NCBI GenBank assembly: GCA_023213395.1
Contig: CM041465.1
Location: forward strand, 119,233,741 to 119,297,740
Direction of reading: 5' to 3'
Length of the DNA: 64,000 bases
Source of the DNA: Cycas panzhihuaensis
Taxonomy: Eukaryota > Cycadophyta
This document shows positions 25,380 through 35,279 of the stretch, piece by piece; position 1 is the first letter of the stretch, and the number at the start of each line of letters is the position of its first letter. Made by a program: the position numbers and the translations under genes. The notes beneath the pieces were generated by a model. It was not told the DNA's origin. It worked only from the letters and a program-made list of their open reading frames with translations, and searched no databases.

Positions 25380-26470
25380 TTAGTATTCCTTATTCCACTT
25401 CCCTCCACATTTGAAACAAGTCCCTTTTTTGAGATGTTTGGCTCTACTTATTTTATTTATGTCTTTTATTGCCATTAGTAGGTTTACTTTTATGCCCGAT
25501 TTGGTCCCATTTAGATTGGATCCCTATTGCTAGTATGATTCTATTTTGTATGTATAAATAGACCTATTCTCTCTTAATTATACTTCTATGTTCTTCGCAT
25601 ATTAGATTACCTCATGAATATTTAAAGGATTCATATTCTTAATGTGAAAATTGATTATTCCATTTAATCCATTAATGTATATCTCTAAAATGTATTTAGT
25701 TGATCTTCATTCTTGTATTAAATAATGAAGCATCTAGAATTACTCAGTGTATTCTTGGATTATTTTGTTTTATTTTAATCTTATTAATTGAGTCAAATAG
25801 TTGGCATTTCAAAAATTTTCATACTATTTTATTAGTCCTACCTTAAGATAGTTCCATGATTTTGAATGACCCAAATTGTTCTTTTGCCACTAATAAAACC
25901 ATTCTAATGCCCTTCCATATAAGTGTAGAGATGTTATCGGTATCTTTTCTTTATCTAATAATTTATACACTTAGAAGTATGTTTCCATTTATAATAACCA
26001 ACTCTAGATGTTTCTCGATCTTTCTATATCAAATTTTTCTAATATAAATTTGGCTCAACTAAGACCTTGATCTGATTAAAACCCTTGAATCTCCTTAAAT
26101 TCTTTTGTTATTCATTCCCTTGGGTATCTTGATCTAGGAATTCTTCATTGATTTCTTCTATGTCTTGGTGTTTCTTTGATGATGACTCTCCCTCTTGTAG
26201 ATCCAACCTCTTATTTAAAGTTTTAAATGAAGCCTAAATGCTTTTCATGGAAGTGATAAGCTCTAATGACAAGTGGGATAATGCTTCTTCTATCCCACTT
26301 CCTCCTTTTATTATTGTTGGTTGGTGGTTCACCATCTTGTTAGAGATAAGAGTTTTTTCTGATCATAGTTCCATCCATTGGTGGGTGGAGGAATTGGGCC
26401 AATTTTTTATAGATTAACTTTGAAGTCCTACTTTGAAATAAAGCTTTAATATCACTCGAAGTGATAATTT
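25380..26470 (-). pseudogene. gypsy 1 gag remnant
   Basis: The minus strand at 25396-25440 holds 'GTCFKCGGKWNKEY', a retroviral-type CCHC knuckle in which the His position reads Tyr and the last Cys is lost. Upstream in the element (about 25640-25860) frames resemble the gypsy gag capsid segment, including 'KYILEIYINGLNGIINF', compatible with the F..GL...I conserved block. Numerous stops break it. It lies next to the 5' LTR, as gag should. Confidence 0.7.
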
Positions 26471-26482
26471 TTTCTTATCCAA

Positions 26483-27084
26483 TAACTCCTTGTGAAATCC
26501 TTTGAATATAATAACTCTATTGAAAGTATGAAGTGCTCTAATCATATATGTCAGACCTCTTGACATAAATTGGAGATGAAAAGAGCTAGAACAAGGAAAA
26601 TAATACTTCCAAAATATAGCTCAAATTTATTTACAAGGGTAATAATGTGTATCATTAGAGAAGGACTAGAAATTGGATGATATAGATGCCAAAATACTCT
26701 TATTATTTCTATTCTCTTTGAGGCAAGGTTCCCTCCAAATAGTGCAGCCTTAAGGGAAAGTAAATAGCATCCTTAAGGATAAATTTATAGTAGTACAAAC
26801 TCAACTCTAAAATGCCCAAATTAGGCTCTAAATCCTCCTTAAATAAGTAGCCAAAGATACTAATACAAGTTAGCTAGAAAAGGGGTATAAACCTACCCAA
26901 AACCAAGACTCGAAGTTGGCCAAAACTTTTCCTAAAAACTAGCAAGCTAAAATCTTCAAATAGTTATAACTTTTGTTATAAATGTAAAAATTGACTTTTA
27001 TCTAAACTATTAGAATCTTAATTTAGAGACCTTCAATTTGAATGGACACATGGTATAAATTTGACTATATTTTAGGATGCTACA
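26483..27084 (-). mobile_element. 5' LTR of gypsy 1
   Basis: A 602-bp LTR, the partner of 17193-17785. The minus-strand start is TGTAGCATCC. The other end reads TA in place of the plus-strand TG. The right edge abuts the TAGAA target repeat at 27085-27089. Confidence 0.85.
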
Positions 27085-27873
27085 TAGAAAAAGTATAATA
27101 AATATGAGAAGAATGCCCTCTCATGATTTTGTACTAGGGTGTCGTGCCTTTTTTTTAAGAATGGGGTGTGATATCTCATTATAAGTCAAAATAAGACATC
27201 ATACTCCATTGTCAATTTCAAAGCTAGACATTATATCCAACTATGAATTTGATAATGGGATGTGAAATTTAGTCACCAAAACATTTATAATAGGATGTGA
27301 TGCACCACTATAGTTTTATAATGGTGCATCATATCTGGCTTTGAATTTCTTAACAAAGTAAGATTTTAAATAGGTCTAGTGAAAAATCTATAATATTAAA
27401 GAAAAAAAGTAAATTCCTAAAAGAAGAAAATAATGAAATTTATTAAACAAAAGATAATATAAAGTTGCTAGAGGATAATTACTTATCAAATAAGGCTCAA
27501 GTGGATAATTTTATTATACCATTAATCTATCTTTATCCTTATTGGCTAAGTTACTCATATACTTATCACTAAAACAATAAGAAAATATTAGTAGTATAGA
27601 TATAAAAGCTTGAAATCAATTGAAATAAAAGCAACAAATACATAATTGGCTTACCTATGTCATGATAGATGTTAGAATCCTAATTTTTAAGAAATATTTC
27701 TTTCCCATGGTAGTAGAACCTCTTTAGACTAGTGTTGTAAGATGGAAAATATTGACAATAATTTCCAATAGTTTGTGTGTTTATTTAGTAAAGTGGTTAG
27801 GAAGGGTAGTGATGGAGGAATATCTTAGAAGCTATGCCCCCATGAGAAGCTTAGTGACAAGGTATTACTATAA

Positions 27874-28095
27874 TTTAGCCTCCTTAACAAGAGTTTAAAT
27901 AATATTTCCTTTAGTTTAACCTCATCAACAAGGATATTAGAGGTATAGTTACTATAGTTTAGCCTCATTAGTAAAATCTCAAAGAATACCACCTTTTCTC
28001 TAGTCTCACTAGTGAGAACATTAGAGAATGTTACTCTTGGATTAATCTCATTAACAAGAACATCAGAGGGTTAATAGTTTTAGCTCATTCTAAAG
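27874..28095 (+). repeat. degenerate tandem repeat, period about 41 bp, 5-6 copies
   Basis: The core 'tttagcctcattarcaagar' recurs at 27874, 27915, 27958, 27998, 28040 and, weakly, 28078. Spacings are 41, 43, 40, 42 and 38 bp. Copies differ mostly by transitions. No coding frame runs across it. Confidence 0.65.
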
Positions 28096-28358
28096 TAATG
28101 TTGCATAGGAGGGAGACTAGTTTAGAAGTCTAATATGTGCAATAGGCTTGGAACCTCTTAATGAATCTCCATTAACACAAGGAGGTTTCCATAATTTATC
28201 CTTATTAATGACTATTTTTTAAAATGAACTTAAGTCAAAGAGGGACTATCTTAGAAGACGAATATTTAATATAGGTTTAAAAGCCCTAAATATTATGGTA
28301 ATAACAAAATGATGGCCATAGTTTACCCTCCTTAGTGATAAGATTTTTGAGGTGGTGG

Positions 28359-28439
28359 TAGTTTAGGCTCATTTTAGAGCATTGGTAATTTAAGTTCATT
28401 GTAGAGCATTAGTAGTTTAAGCTCATTATGAAATAATAT
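28359..28439 (+). repeat. tandem repeat, period 27 bp, 3 copies
   Basis: Three consecutive units start at 28359, 28386 and 28413 with the pattern 'taRtttaRgYtcattNtaga'. Spacing is exactly 27 bp. The third copy diverges at its end. The core resembles that of the 41-bp repeat at 27874-28095, so both may derive from one older array. Confidence 0.7.
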
Positions 28440-29540
28440 TATGTATAAAAGATACAAGATTAAAAGATTAATCTTTTTAAGGGGCTTGAAATTCCCAAAG
28501 AAGAGAGCTAGCTCACTATAGACATAGTCAAGGATATGAGTTTGACTATTTTGTTTTATTTCTATAGATATGTTAAATGGTTATTGAAGAAAATTAGGCT
28601 AATAGGGACTTAGTTGTATTTATAAGGGTAGATGACTGAGGATAATAGATTGGGTATATATATATATATATAAGTTGGAAGACAACTAGTTAGGAGTTAG
28701 AAAGTGATAAAACAAGGCCATTATTGACTTAAGGAACCTTAGTTAAGGCCTTAATAATTATCATGTATTCAACTATATTATTGGTTGCTATTAGGATGAA
28801 CATTCTTAAACTTGTCAAAACATGGCCTATTTAGGCACGAATGATGTAGGTGATAATAAAGGGTATAGGGTATCATAGCTCTCTTTATCAATATGAATGA
28901 TAAGTTCCATGGGAATCCAATGGTGGCTCAAAGATGGCCTAATAAATATAGAAAAAGGTACCAAAATTAAATAGCAAGAAATGATTTCACATTTTTAGGC
29001 CCTACTTTGATTACTAATTTAATTAGGAATGGGCCCTGTGGGTGGCCCTTTATCACATTAGCTACAAGTTCTAAAGTTCTTAATTTTATCTTCTTAATTT
29101 TAGATAGGTTTTGATCATGAATGTGGCTATGATAGACCCAAATAATTAGATCTAAAGATCTCGAATGACTTACATGACTAGATTCTAACTATGTATTATA
29201 AGTGGGGATGACTTACCTTAGACACAAAATAGGTGGAATAAGTAGAACTATATATTTATATGTGTATGTGTGCTTGTATTATGTTTCTCTTCTTTTATCT
29301 TTCTTTAGTGTATGTATATTTCTTTTTTTTCTTTTTTATTTTTGTTTTATTTTAGGAGGGTTTCACATCATATGATGGTTTAGTTTAAGGACCTAACTTT
29401 GAGTTGACTAGATTTTCATACACTTCTTTCATAGGTTACATCTAATCATGATGCTTTTCACTTATGTACATATGTGTATAAAGACTTCTTTTAGCTCTTA
29501 TCTATTATACCAATGAAATATTCTTTTTACTTCATAGTAT

Positions 29541-29702
29541 CTATTCATCCTGTATAAGGTTGAAGCCATTTCTTGCTCCACCAAGTATTAGAGGTGCATC
29601 ATCTAGTTTACATTTATGTTCCTATTCACCCTATATAAGGTGGAAGCCATTCCTTGCTCCACCAAGTGTTAGGAGTGCACCATTTAGTTGTTCATATAAT
29701 TA
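29541..29702 (+). repeat. 81-bp tandem duplication containing a hairpin
   Basis: Two copies start at 29541 and 29622; both contain 'gaagccattYcttgctccac' followed by 'caagtRttag'. In copy 2, 'ggtgga' and 'tccacc' form a 6-bp stem around 'agccattccttgc'. Open frames across the duplication repeat the same peptide twice and are a consequence of it. Confidence 0.75.
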
Positions 29703-31398
29703 TATAGTTAGTTTGTGTCATGATATATTTTACAGTGCCAGACTTCTCTTCTAAATACCATGAATAATGTATCTTATTTTGTTGTGGCATACATAATACC
29801 AAAGCCAATCGAATTACCTTGAATGAGCAACATAGTCAAGGGAGCATATGATATGAACAATGGGAGAATAGAGGGGTACAATAAGTATAAGGATAACAAA
29901 TATATATTATGTTCTATAAATGCCTTTAAGATATGATAATTCAATTGATGGATATAGTTTATAAGAGGAAACTTCACCAAATAAAAGAATAAGTCTCTAG
30001 CTATCCAATAATTACAAGAACACTAAAAATAAATTCCTGAGTGAAAATTTACGATGTTATGAAGTGCGTCTCCAAGATTAAAAAATTTTAAAGTGTAACT
30101 CTCCTCACAAATCCATGAATGAAGTGTGAATGAGGACCTTCATGCACTAAATCTTAAAGTCATGGAATGTAGGAAGATATAACAAGGAAGAACCCATAAT
30201 CTCACAAGTAAACAAGTGGGTGAGACTATTCATTCATTTGAGTCTAAAAATACAAGAATAAAGGGATAACCCCCATAAACCCATAAAAGAATAAATGAGA
30301 GGTGTCCAAATATGCAACTATAAAACATGTAAGGTAATACAAAGAAGTATAGTTCATAGTCCCACAAGTGACCATTTTTCATAAAAATGACCATAAGACA
30401 AGTGGTAAAACCTCATATTTTTTCCCATATTTACCTTATTTAATGTTAAAATCATGTCAAACCACCTTAATATGGTTATACTAATAATAGAAAATATAAG
30501 CATTTTTAAGATTTACTATATGTACTAATTCAAGCACTAAGCTTAGATTCCCCACTCAACATTAATGAGAATTAGGACAAAGAACTAAAGGAGGCCTATA
30601 GAAGGTATAAATTGGAAAAAGTGAGAGAGAATAATACTTTTTGGTTACTTTACTTTACTTTTTACTTGAGAAGGTCTTTGGTATTTAGGGAGAGCTTTGT
30701 GATGGAAGAGGAGTTATAATGAAAGAGCAGAATAAAGAGCAACTAGTCAAATTTAAGAAGCTTATGTTGGGATTCTAATATTGATTCTTGATCATATTGA
30801 AAAGGTGTTGCTTTAGACCCAATTGGCAACAATTTTATGAATTATCCATAGTGGTGTTATGTGTCATACTAGATAAGAGCATAAGAGTATAATTTCTATT
30901 ATGGAAGATCATAGTGGACAAAATTCCTCTCTTGTGATATATTATAATAGAATTAAGGTAAGGGGCTAAGGATTGACCTATTATATTTTAGACTTTGGAT
31001 AACGTAAGGACTTCCTTATTATGTTTTAGCCTTTGGACAACTTATTCTTAGTCTTCTTTTATGTATTTCTTGAGATTAGAAGTGTATTTCCTCAGGAGTT
31101 CATCTTGAGAATACTAGGAGAGGATTGAGGAGTCCCCTTTAGTTATTTGAGATAGGGTTGAGGAGTTCCCTATACTCTAGTTATTTTTATATTTACTAAT
31201 ATAGAGAGGGCTTAAGTAAGTGATTCATCATCTCCCTATAAGGGTTAAGAGAATCCCCTCTATACTACATGGTAAACTTTACCATCTCATGTAATGGCTT
31301 GATTGACTATTGATATATGTATGTATATGACCTATTATTTCAATCTTATTATACTACTTTATAGGTGTTGAGGTTTTCTAATTGAGATAGGGTAGTGA

Positions 31399-31710
31399 TG
31401 AAAGAGGTTAATGTATCAAGGTCATTTGTGTAGATTAATTATGTAACCTTAGGATATATTATTAGCATTAGTCTCTTAATGAAATGCACTTTATGTGCAT
31501 TTAGATGTAATTTTGGGTTCATGTCATTAGGTAGAAAAATTCTAACCCTAATTCTCACCCTCAATAATAAAAGGTGAAAACTCAAGGAGGGAGTCATTAT
31601 TCATTCTCACCTCCAAGCTTGCTCTCATATCTTGTTTCATCTTTTTTTTCATTCTCCATTGCCATTGTGTGCATGTGAGTGATTTATCTCCTAGATCCAT
31701 CCTTCCTTCA
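31399..31710 (+). mobile_element. 5' LTR of copia copy 2
   Basis: Ends TG...CA. It contains 'acctccaagcttgctct' and 'gcatgtgagtgattta', shared with 7695-8004 and 34885-35196. AGTGA lies directly left. Confidence 0.93.
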
Positions 31711-31974
31711 TGTGGTATCAAAGCGACCAGGGTTCAAAACTGGTCCTGTGGACCATAGTAGCACACCTGAAGATACGTGAAGGTGTTTGCTAAGTGACAT
31801 CGAGGAACATTGTGGTGGACATGTAATGCCGTGTAGGTACAGTCGACTCCTTGTGACGGGGGAGTGTTGAAGTGCGTGAGGCTAACTATCACAAGGAAGT
31901 CCTCTTCCCAAATCACCCTGGGGCTTTTGGTGTAATAGCAACCTGTGACAAGTGGTATAATAGCTAGAAGGGGA
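31711..31974 (+). other. primer-binding site and CpG-retaining post-PBS segment
   Basis: TGGTATCAAAGCGACC begins at 31713, the tRNA-iMet primer-site type. The next 240 bp are clearly less AT-rich than the surroundings and keep several CG dinucleotides (for example 'tacgtgaagg', 'cagtcgactcc', 'gtgacggggga'). A second 'tggtat' occurs at about 31955. Copia copy 1 lacks everything between the two TGGTAT motifs. Confidence 0.75.
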
Positions 31975-33408
31975 TCTATTCACTCCATTCCACTTGCATG
32001 GAGTCATTTTGCCTCTCCTTCACCTTCAATGTGAAGTATTAAGAGTGCATTCTTATTTTTTAACATTTTGAGAGCTTAAAATTATAGTATTTTATATGTT
32101 GCTACTTTGTCCATGTGTGTAGAAATTTAGAGGTGAATAATATTGGTTTTTGAAGCCATTCAGCTGCTAGAACAGTCCCAGAAGTATTAAAGGCCTAAAA
32201 TTTCATAAAAATCTTACCATCTTATAATTTGATGAAATTTGGCATGAAAGGTTGCTTTGACTAGAGTATCGTTTTTGTCTTATGGAGAAACTTTGGATTC
32301 AACCTATAACAGTGAGGTTTGGCTGTGGCAAAAGGGTAAATTTTGTGGATAAGTAATTTAAAGCACTTTTCCTAATGAAATCCTTTAATTCTAAGATGAA
32401 GATCTAAAATTTTTATTAAGTGATCTGGTAGATTTATGTCTTAAGATTAGTTTAAGATAAATCTCATCAAATTTCATTCACTGGTTAGTGAGATCTATGC
32501 AGTTTTCTAACGGTTACTGATTTTGCCTACTCAACCCCACAAAGGACCTTGCAAGGGCATTTCAGGTAATTTTTTGGTAGATTTTGTAGATGGTGAAGAA
32601 GGGAAAGTTAATATAGATGTCAAAATGTAACTGTTGACATATTGAAATCTAGATTCTGAGATAGTTGATCTGACATGATTTTACTTTGGTGCTTTTTCAG
32701 GCAAAACATTTTTTTGTCTTTTCTAAAATCTGACTTCACAATTCTATCAGAAACGACATTATGAACACTTTTTCCTTCTGTCATAAATTTAGATTTCATC
32801 ATTTAGGCCTTCATATTTGTAATTTTTAAAAATTTGCCCATTTATCATTACTTATAAATTTTGTGAAAAAATCACAAAATAGGGCAAAATAACATACATA
32901 TAGATTTAGAAAAATCATTATTGAGCAGTAAGTTGATCCACTTTTTTAGCCCATTGTGGCTTTTGTATCAAAATTTCTAAAATCATATTTGGAAACATTG
33001 TACTAAAGCAAGGGAAACCTTGGATCGGAAGCAACATCTGGTTCCCCTGCTAAATCTCGCATGTTTTTTCTATTTGCACACATAGCATAAAGCATCACAA
33101 AAGTAGTAACAACAATAAAGCATCATAAACGTAGCAATAATAATAAAGCATCACAAAAGTAGTAACAATAACAAAGCATCACAAAAGTAGCAATAACAAC
33201 AAAGCAAGCATGAAAAATAAGCAAGTACATTTGGCAAGTTTCTATTTCAGTTTTTAGTTATACAGAAACATCTTATATTATTCTTAAAAAGAATCTCATC
33301 TGTATGATCTATACCGCCATTTCTTGACTTGTGCGCACACCCGCTTTGGTTGAAATAGACCAAGGTTGGCCGAAGTCCAGGACCTAAGGGAGGTGTAAGT
33401 TTTATATT
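31975..33408 (+). mobile_element. long untranslated leader of copia copy 2
   Basis: About 1.43 kb of non-coding sequence, collinear with 8010-9475 in copy 1. It contains a four-copy 28-bp tandem repeat at 33091-33202. It ends at 'ttgggtct', where an inverted integrase tail starts. The open frame at 32620-32802 on the minus strand is not preserved in copy 1. Confidence 0.8.
33091..33202 (+). repeat. 4 x 28-bp tandem repeat in the leader
   Basis: Units start at 33091, 33119, 33147 and 33175, each 28 bp, with core 'agcatcacaaaagtag' plus an A/C-rich tail. Copy 1 has about one unit at the same place (about 9148-9180). The array therefore expanded in the copy 2 lineage. Confidence 0.9.
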
Positions 33409-33516
33409 GGGTCTGGTAATGACATCTCTAGTAATGATGATTTTTCGTTGTGAAGGTATGAAGACCTTATACCCTTTCTTATCTATAGGGTATTCAACAA
33501 AGATGCCTTTAAGTGC
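33409..33516 (-). pseudogene. copia integrase C-terminal tail, inverted
   Basis: On the minus strand, 36 codons run without a stop and include 'GIFVEYPIDKKGYKVFIPSQ' and 'IIITRDV'. This is the copia integrase C-terminal block usually seen as GIFVGY....KGY+++.P...K+..+RDV.F. The Gly of VGY reads Glu. Its strand is opposite to the RT that begins at 33513, so the two segments meet tail-inverted with only a few shared bases. In an intact copia this block lies upstream of RT on the same strand. Confidence 0.85.
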
Positions 33517-34440
33517 CCTTTGTGGATGACATGCTAGTAACGGGTAATAGTGAACAGGTAATAAGGCAACTGAAAAAGGACCTTAGTAAAATATTTGAAT
33601 TTTCTAACGTCAGTTTGATGAAATATTACTTGGGAATTGAAGTAACACAAAAGAATGAAAAAATTTTCCTCTCCCAAGAAAAATACATCAACGATCTTCT
33701 AACTAAGTTTTAGTTAGAAGATGCTTAACCAGTGATGTTACCTATGGACCCTAATACTAAACTCTCAGCTGAAGATGACACTAGGGAGGCAGATGCAATA
33801 CTCTACAGGAAACTTATAGGTAGTCTCATCTACACTACCAATACAAGGCCAGATATTATACACTTTGTCAACATTCTTGCTCATTACATGATAAATCCTA
33901 AGCAGAATCATTGGCAAGCAGCAGTACGAGTGTTAAGATACCTTAAGAAAACCAGCAAATATGGTCTATTGTATGAACCTAATTCAGACTTCAAGCTTTC
34001 TGCATACATAGACTCAGACTTTGCAGGAGATAAAGATACAGGAAGATCTACATCTGGGTATGTAACATTTCTTGGAACAGTACCAATATCATAGAGATTT
34101 AGATAGAAAAAGATAGTTGCAGATTCAACTGTCGAAGTTAAATATATTACTGCTTCTGAGACTAGTAAAGAGGTGATGTGGCTGAGAAAAGTATTAGAAA
34201 CATTAAATATCACCCAAATAAATCCTACAAGTCTTTATGTGGATAATTAATTAGTAATCTACATGGCAAAAAATTCTATATTTCACGATCGTACTAAACA
34301 CATAAGTACAAAAGTCCATAGGATTAGGGAACTTGTTCATGACGGCACAATTCAATTAGATTACTGCCCCACAACAGATCAAGTGGCTGATATCTTCACC
34401 AAACCACTGCAAAGGGTGAAGTTTGAACAGTTCTGAAGGC
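33513..34440 (+). pseudogene. copia RT C-terminal half and RNase H (copy 2)
   Basis: The RT half starts with 'FVDDMLVTG', the YVDD box with both Asp kept, then 'MKYYLGIEVTQKNEKIFLSQ' and 'KYINDLLTKF'. After a stop at 33714 comes the connection segment 'YRKLIGSLIYTTNTRPDI'. RNase H follows, with 'SAYIDSDFAGDKDTGRSTSG' (first catalytic Asp), then after stops 'TKHISTKVHRIRELV', and 'QVADIFTKPLQRVKFEQF' at about 34380-34430. Fingers, motif A and upstream pol are absent. Stops are few compared with other elements here, so this is one of the younger or better-preserved copies. Confidence 0.9.
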
Positions 34441-34871
34441 AACTCAGACTTAGGGCCTCTATCTTTGATTGATCAAAGAAGATGGCAATAGGATCATCAT
34501 ACTCTATTCTCTTCATAAAAACTTCTTATCAGCACAGAAGAATAAGAGTAAGTCTCTGCTTTATCCTCTTTGTGAAAACTCCATGTGGGCACAAAAGGAT
34601 AAGGGTTGTACTTATTTTAGAAAATCAGAACATGTGAAAACCCAAAAGGGCATAAGAGATGACCAAATAGTATATGGACACTTAGTAGATTAAGTTATAC
34701 GTTTAAGCTGCTTGGCTATCAGGCTACATCAAAGAGCCACCTTAGCCATTTTGATTTATAAAAGGGGTTATGAGGGTTTTTCCACAAAAATATTATTTAG
34801 AATTTTAATGTAATAATGAGGCTCAAATGAAGACCTTATAGAATAGATTTTCTGAAAATGACCTTCCACCA
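34441..34871 (+). mobile_element. copia copy 2 3' untranslated region with stem-loops
   Basis: Non-coding sequence between RNase H and the polypurine tract. It contains CTTTGAT-TG-ATCAAAG (about 34463-34478) and two degenerate copies, about 57 bp apart (34503-34548, 34560-34606), of a module that starts TYTATYCTCTT and ends ACARAAGRATAAGRG. Each module can fold on itself. The open frame 34469-34693 crosses them and shows no known domain. Confidence 0.6.
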
Positions 34872-35196
34872 TTAAGGGGGGGATTGAAAGAGGTTAATGT
34901 ATCAAAGTCATTTGTATAAATTAATTATGTGACCTTAGGATATATTATTAGCATTAGTCTCTTAATGAAATGCACTTTATATGCATTTAGATATAATTTC
35001 GGGTTTATATCATTAGGGAGGAAAATCCTAACCCTAATGCTCACCCTCAATAACAAAAGGTGAAATCTCAAGGAGGGAGTCATTATTCATTCTCACCTCC
35101 AAACTTATTCTCATATCTTATTTTATCTTCTTTTTCATTCTCCATTGCTATTGTGTGCATGTGAGTGATTTATCTCCTAGATCCATCCTTCCTTCA
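34872..35196 (+). mobile_element. polypurine tract and 3' LTR of copia copy 2
   Basis: 'attaagggggggat' (34872-34884) is the plus-strand primer site. The LTR runs 34885-35196 and is followed by AGTGA. Most differences from the 5' LTR are transitions. Confidence 0.92.
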
Positions 35197-35279
35197 AGTG
35201 AGTCACCTATTCTCTTATTATTCTATATACTTGAGGATGAGGAGTCCCTATAGTTATTCTTTGTGTATGAGGATGAGGA

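Larger units (their letters stand above)
17188..27089 (-). mobile_element. Ty3/gypsy LTR retrotransposon with TSD, interrupted by a LINE
   Basis: Flanking 5-bp direct repeats TAGAA lie at 17188-17192 and 27085-27089. LTRs are 17193-17785 (3') and 26483-27084 (5'). Read on the minus strand the order is 5' LTR, gag, protease, start of RT, then a LINE in the opposite orientation, a C-terminal chromodomain-like remnant, a polypurine tract and the 3' LTR. The rest of RT plus the RNase H and integrase cores is missing around the LINE, so deletion accompanied or followed the insertion. The chromodomain-like tail suggests the chromovirus branch of gypsy; that is inference. Confidence 0.85.
27090..31393. 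other. unrecognised non-coding DNA with degenerate tandem repeats
   Basis: No protein domain or LTR pair is recognisable over 4.3 kb. It holds a near-perfect hairpin at 27299-27330, tandem repeats (27874-28095, 28359-28439, 29541-29702) and a short (TA)n tract near 28653. The right end shares 'gaggagt.ccctatac' motifs with 35220-35260 across the inserted copia, consistent with one interrupted target region. Confidence 0.5.
31394..35201 (+). mobile_element. compact rearranged Ty1/copia element with TSD (copy 2)
   Basis: Target duplication AGTGA lies at 31394-31398 and 35197-35201. Both LTRs are exactly 312 bp (31399-31710, 34885-35196) and begin TGAAAGAGG and end CCTTCA. A primer-binding site (31713) and a polypurine tract (34872-34884) are present. 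The element is only 3,798 bp because gag, protease and most of integrase are missing. A long leader is joined to an inverted integrase tail, then to the C-terminal half of RT and to RNase H. By eye the LTRs differ at about 24 of 312 positions. It cannot be autonomous. Confidence 0.92.

Noticed and set aside
31713-31760. tRNA-like stretch 'gaccagggttcaaaactggtc'
   Set aside because: It resembles a T-arm, but no acceptor, D or anticodon arm can be placed; it is the continuation of the primer-binding region of an LTR element.
33908-34213. 101-codon minus-strand open frame
   Set aside because: Antisense shadow of copia RNase H, whose plus-strand motifs are clear.
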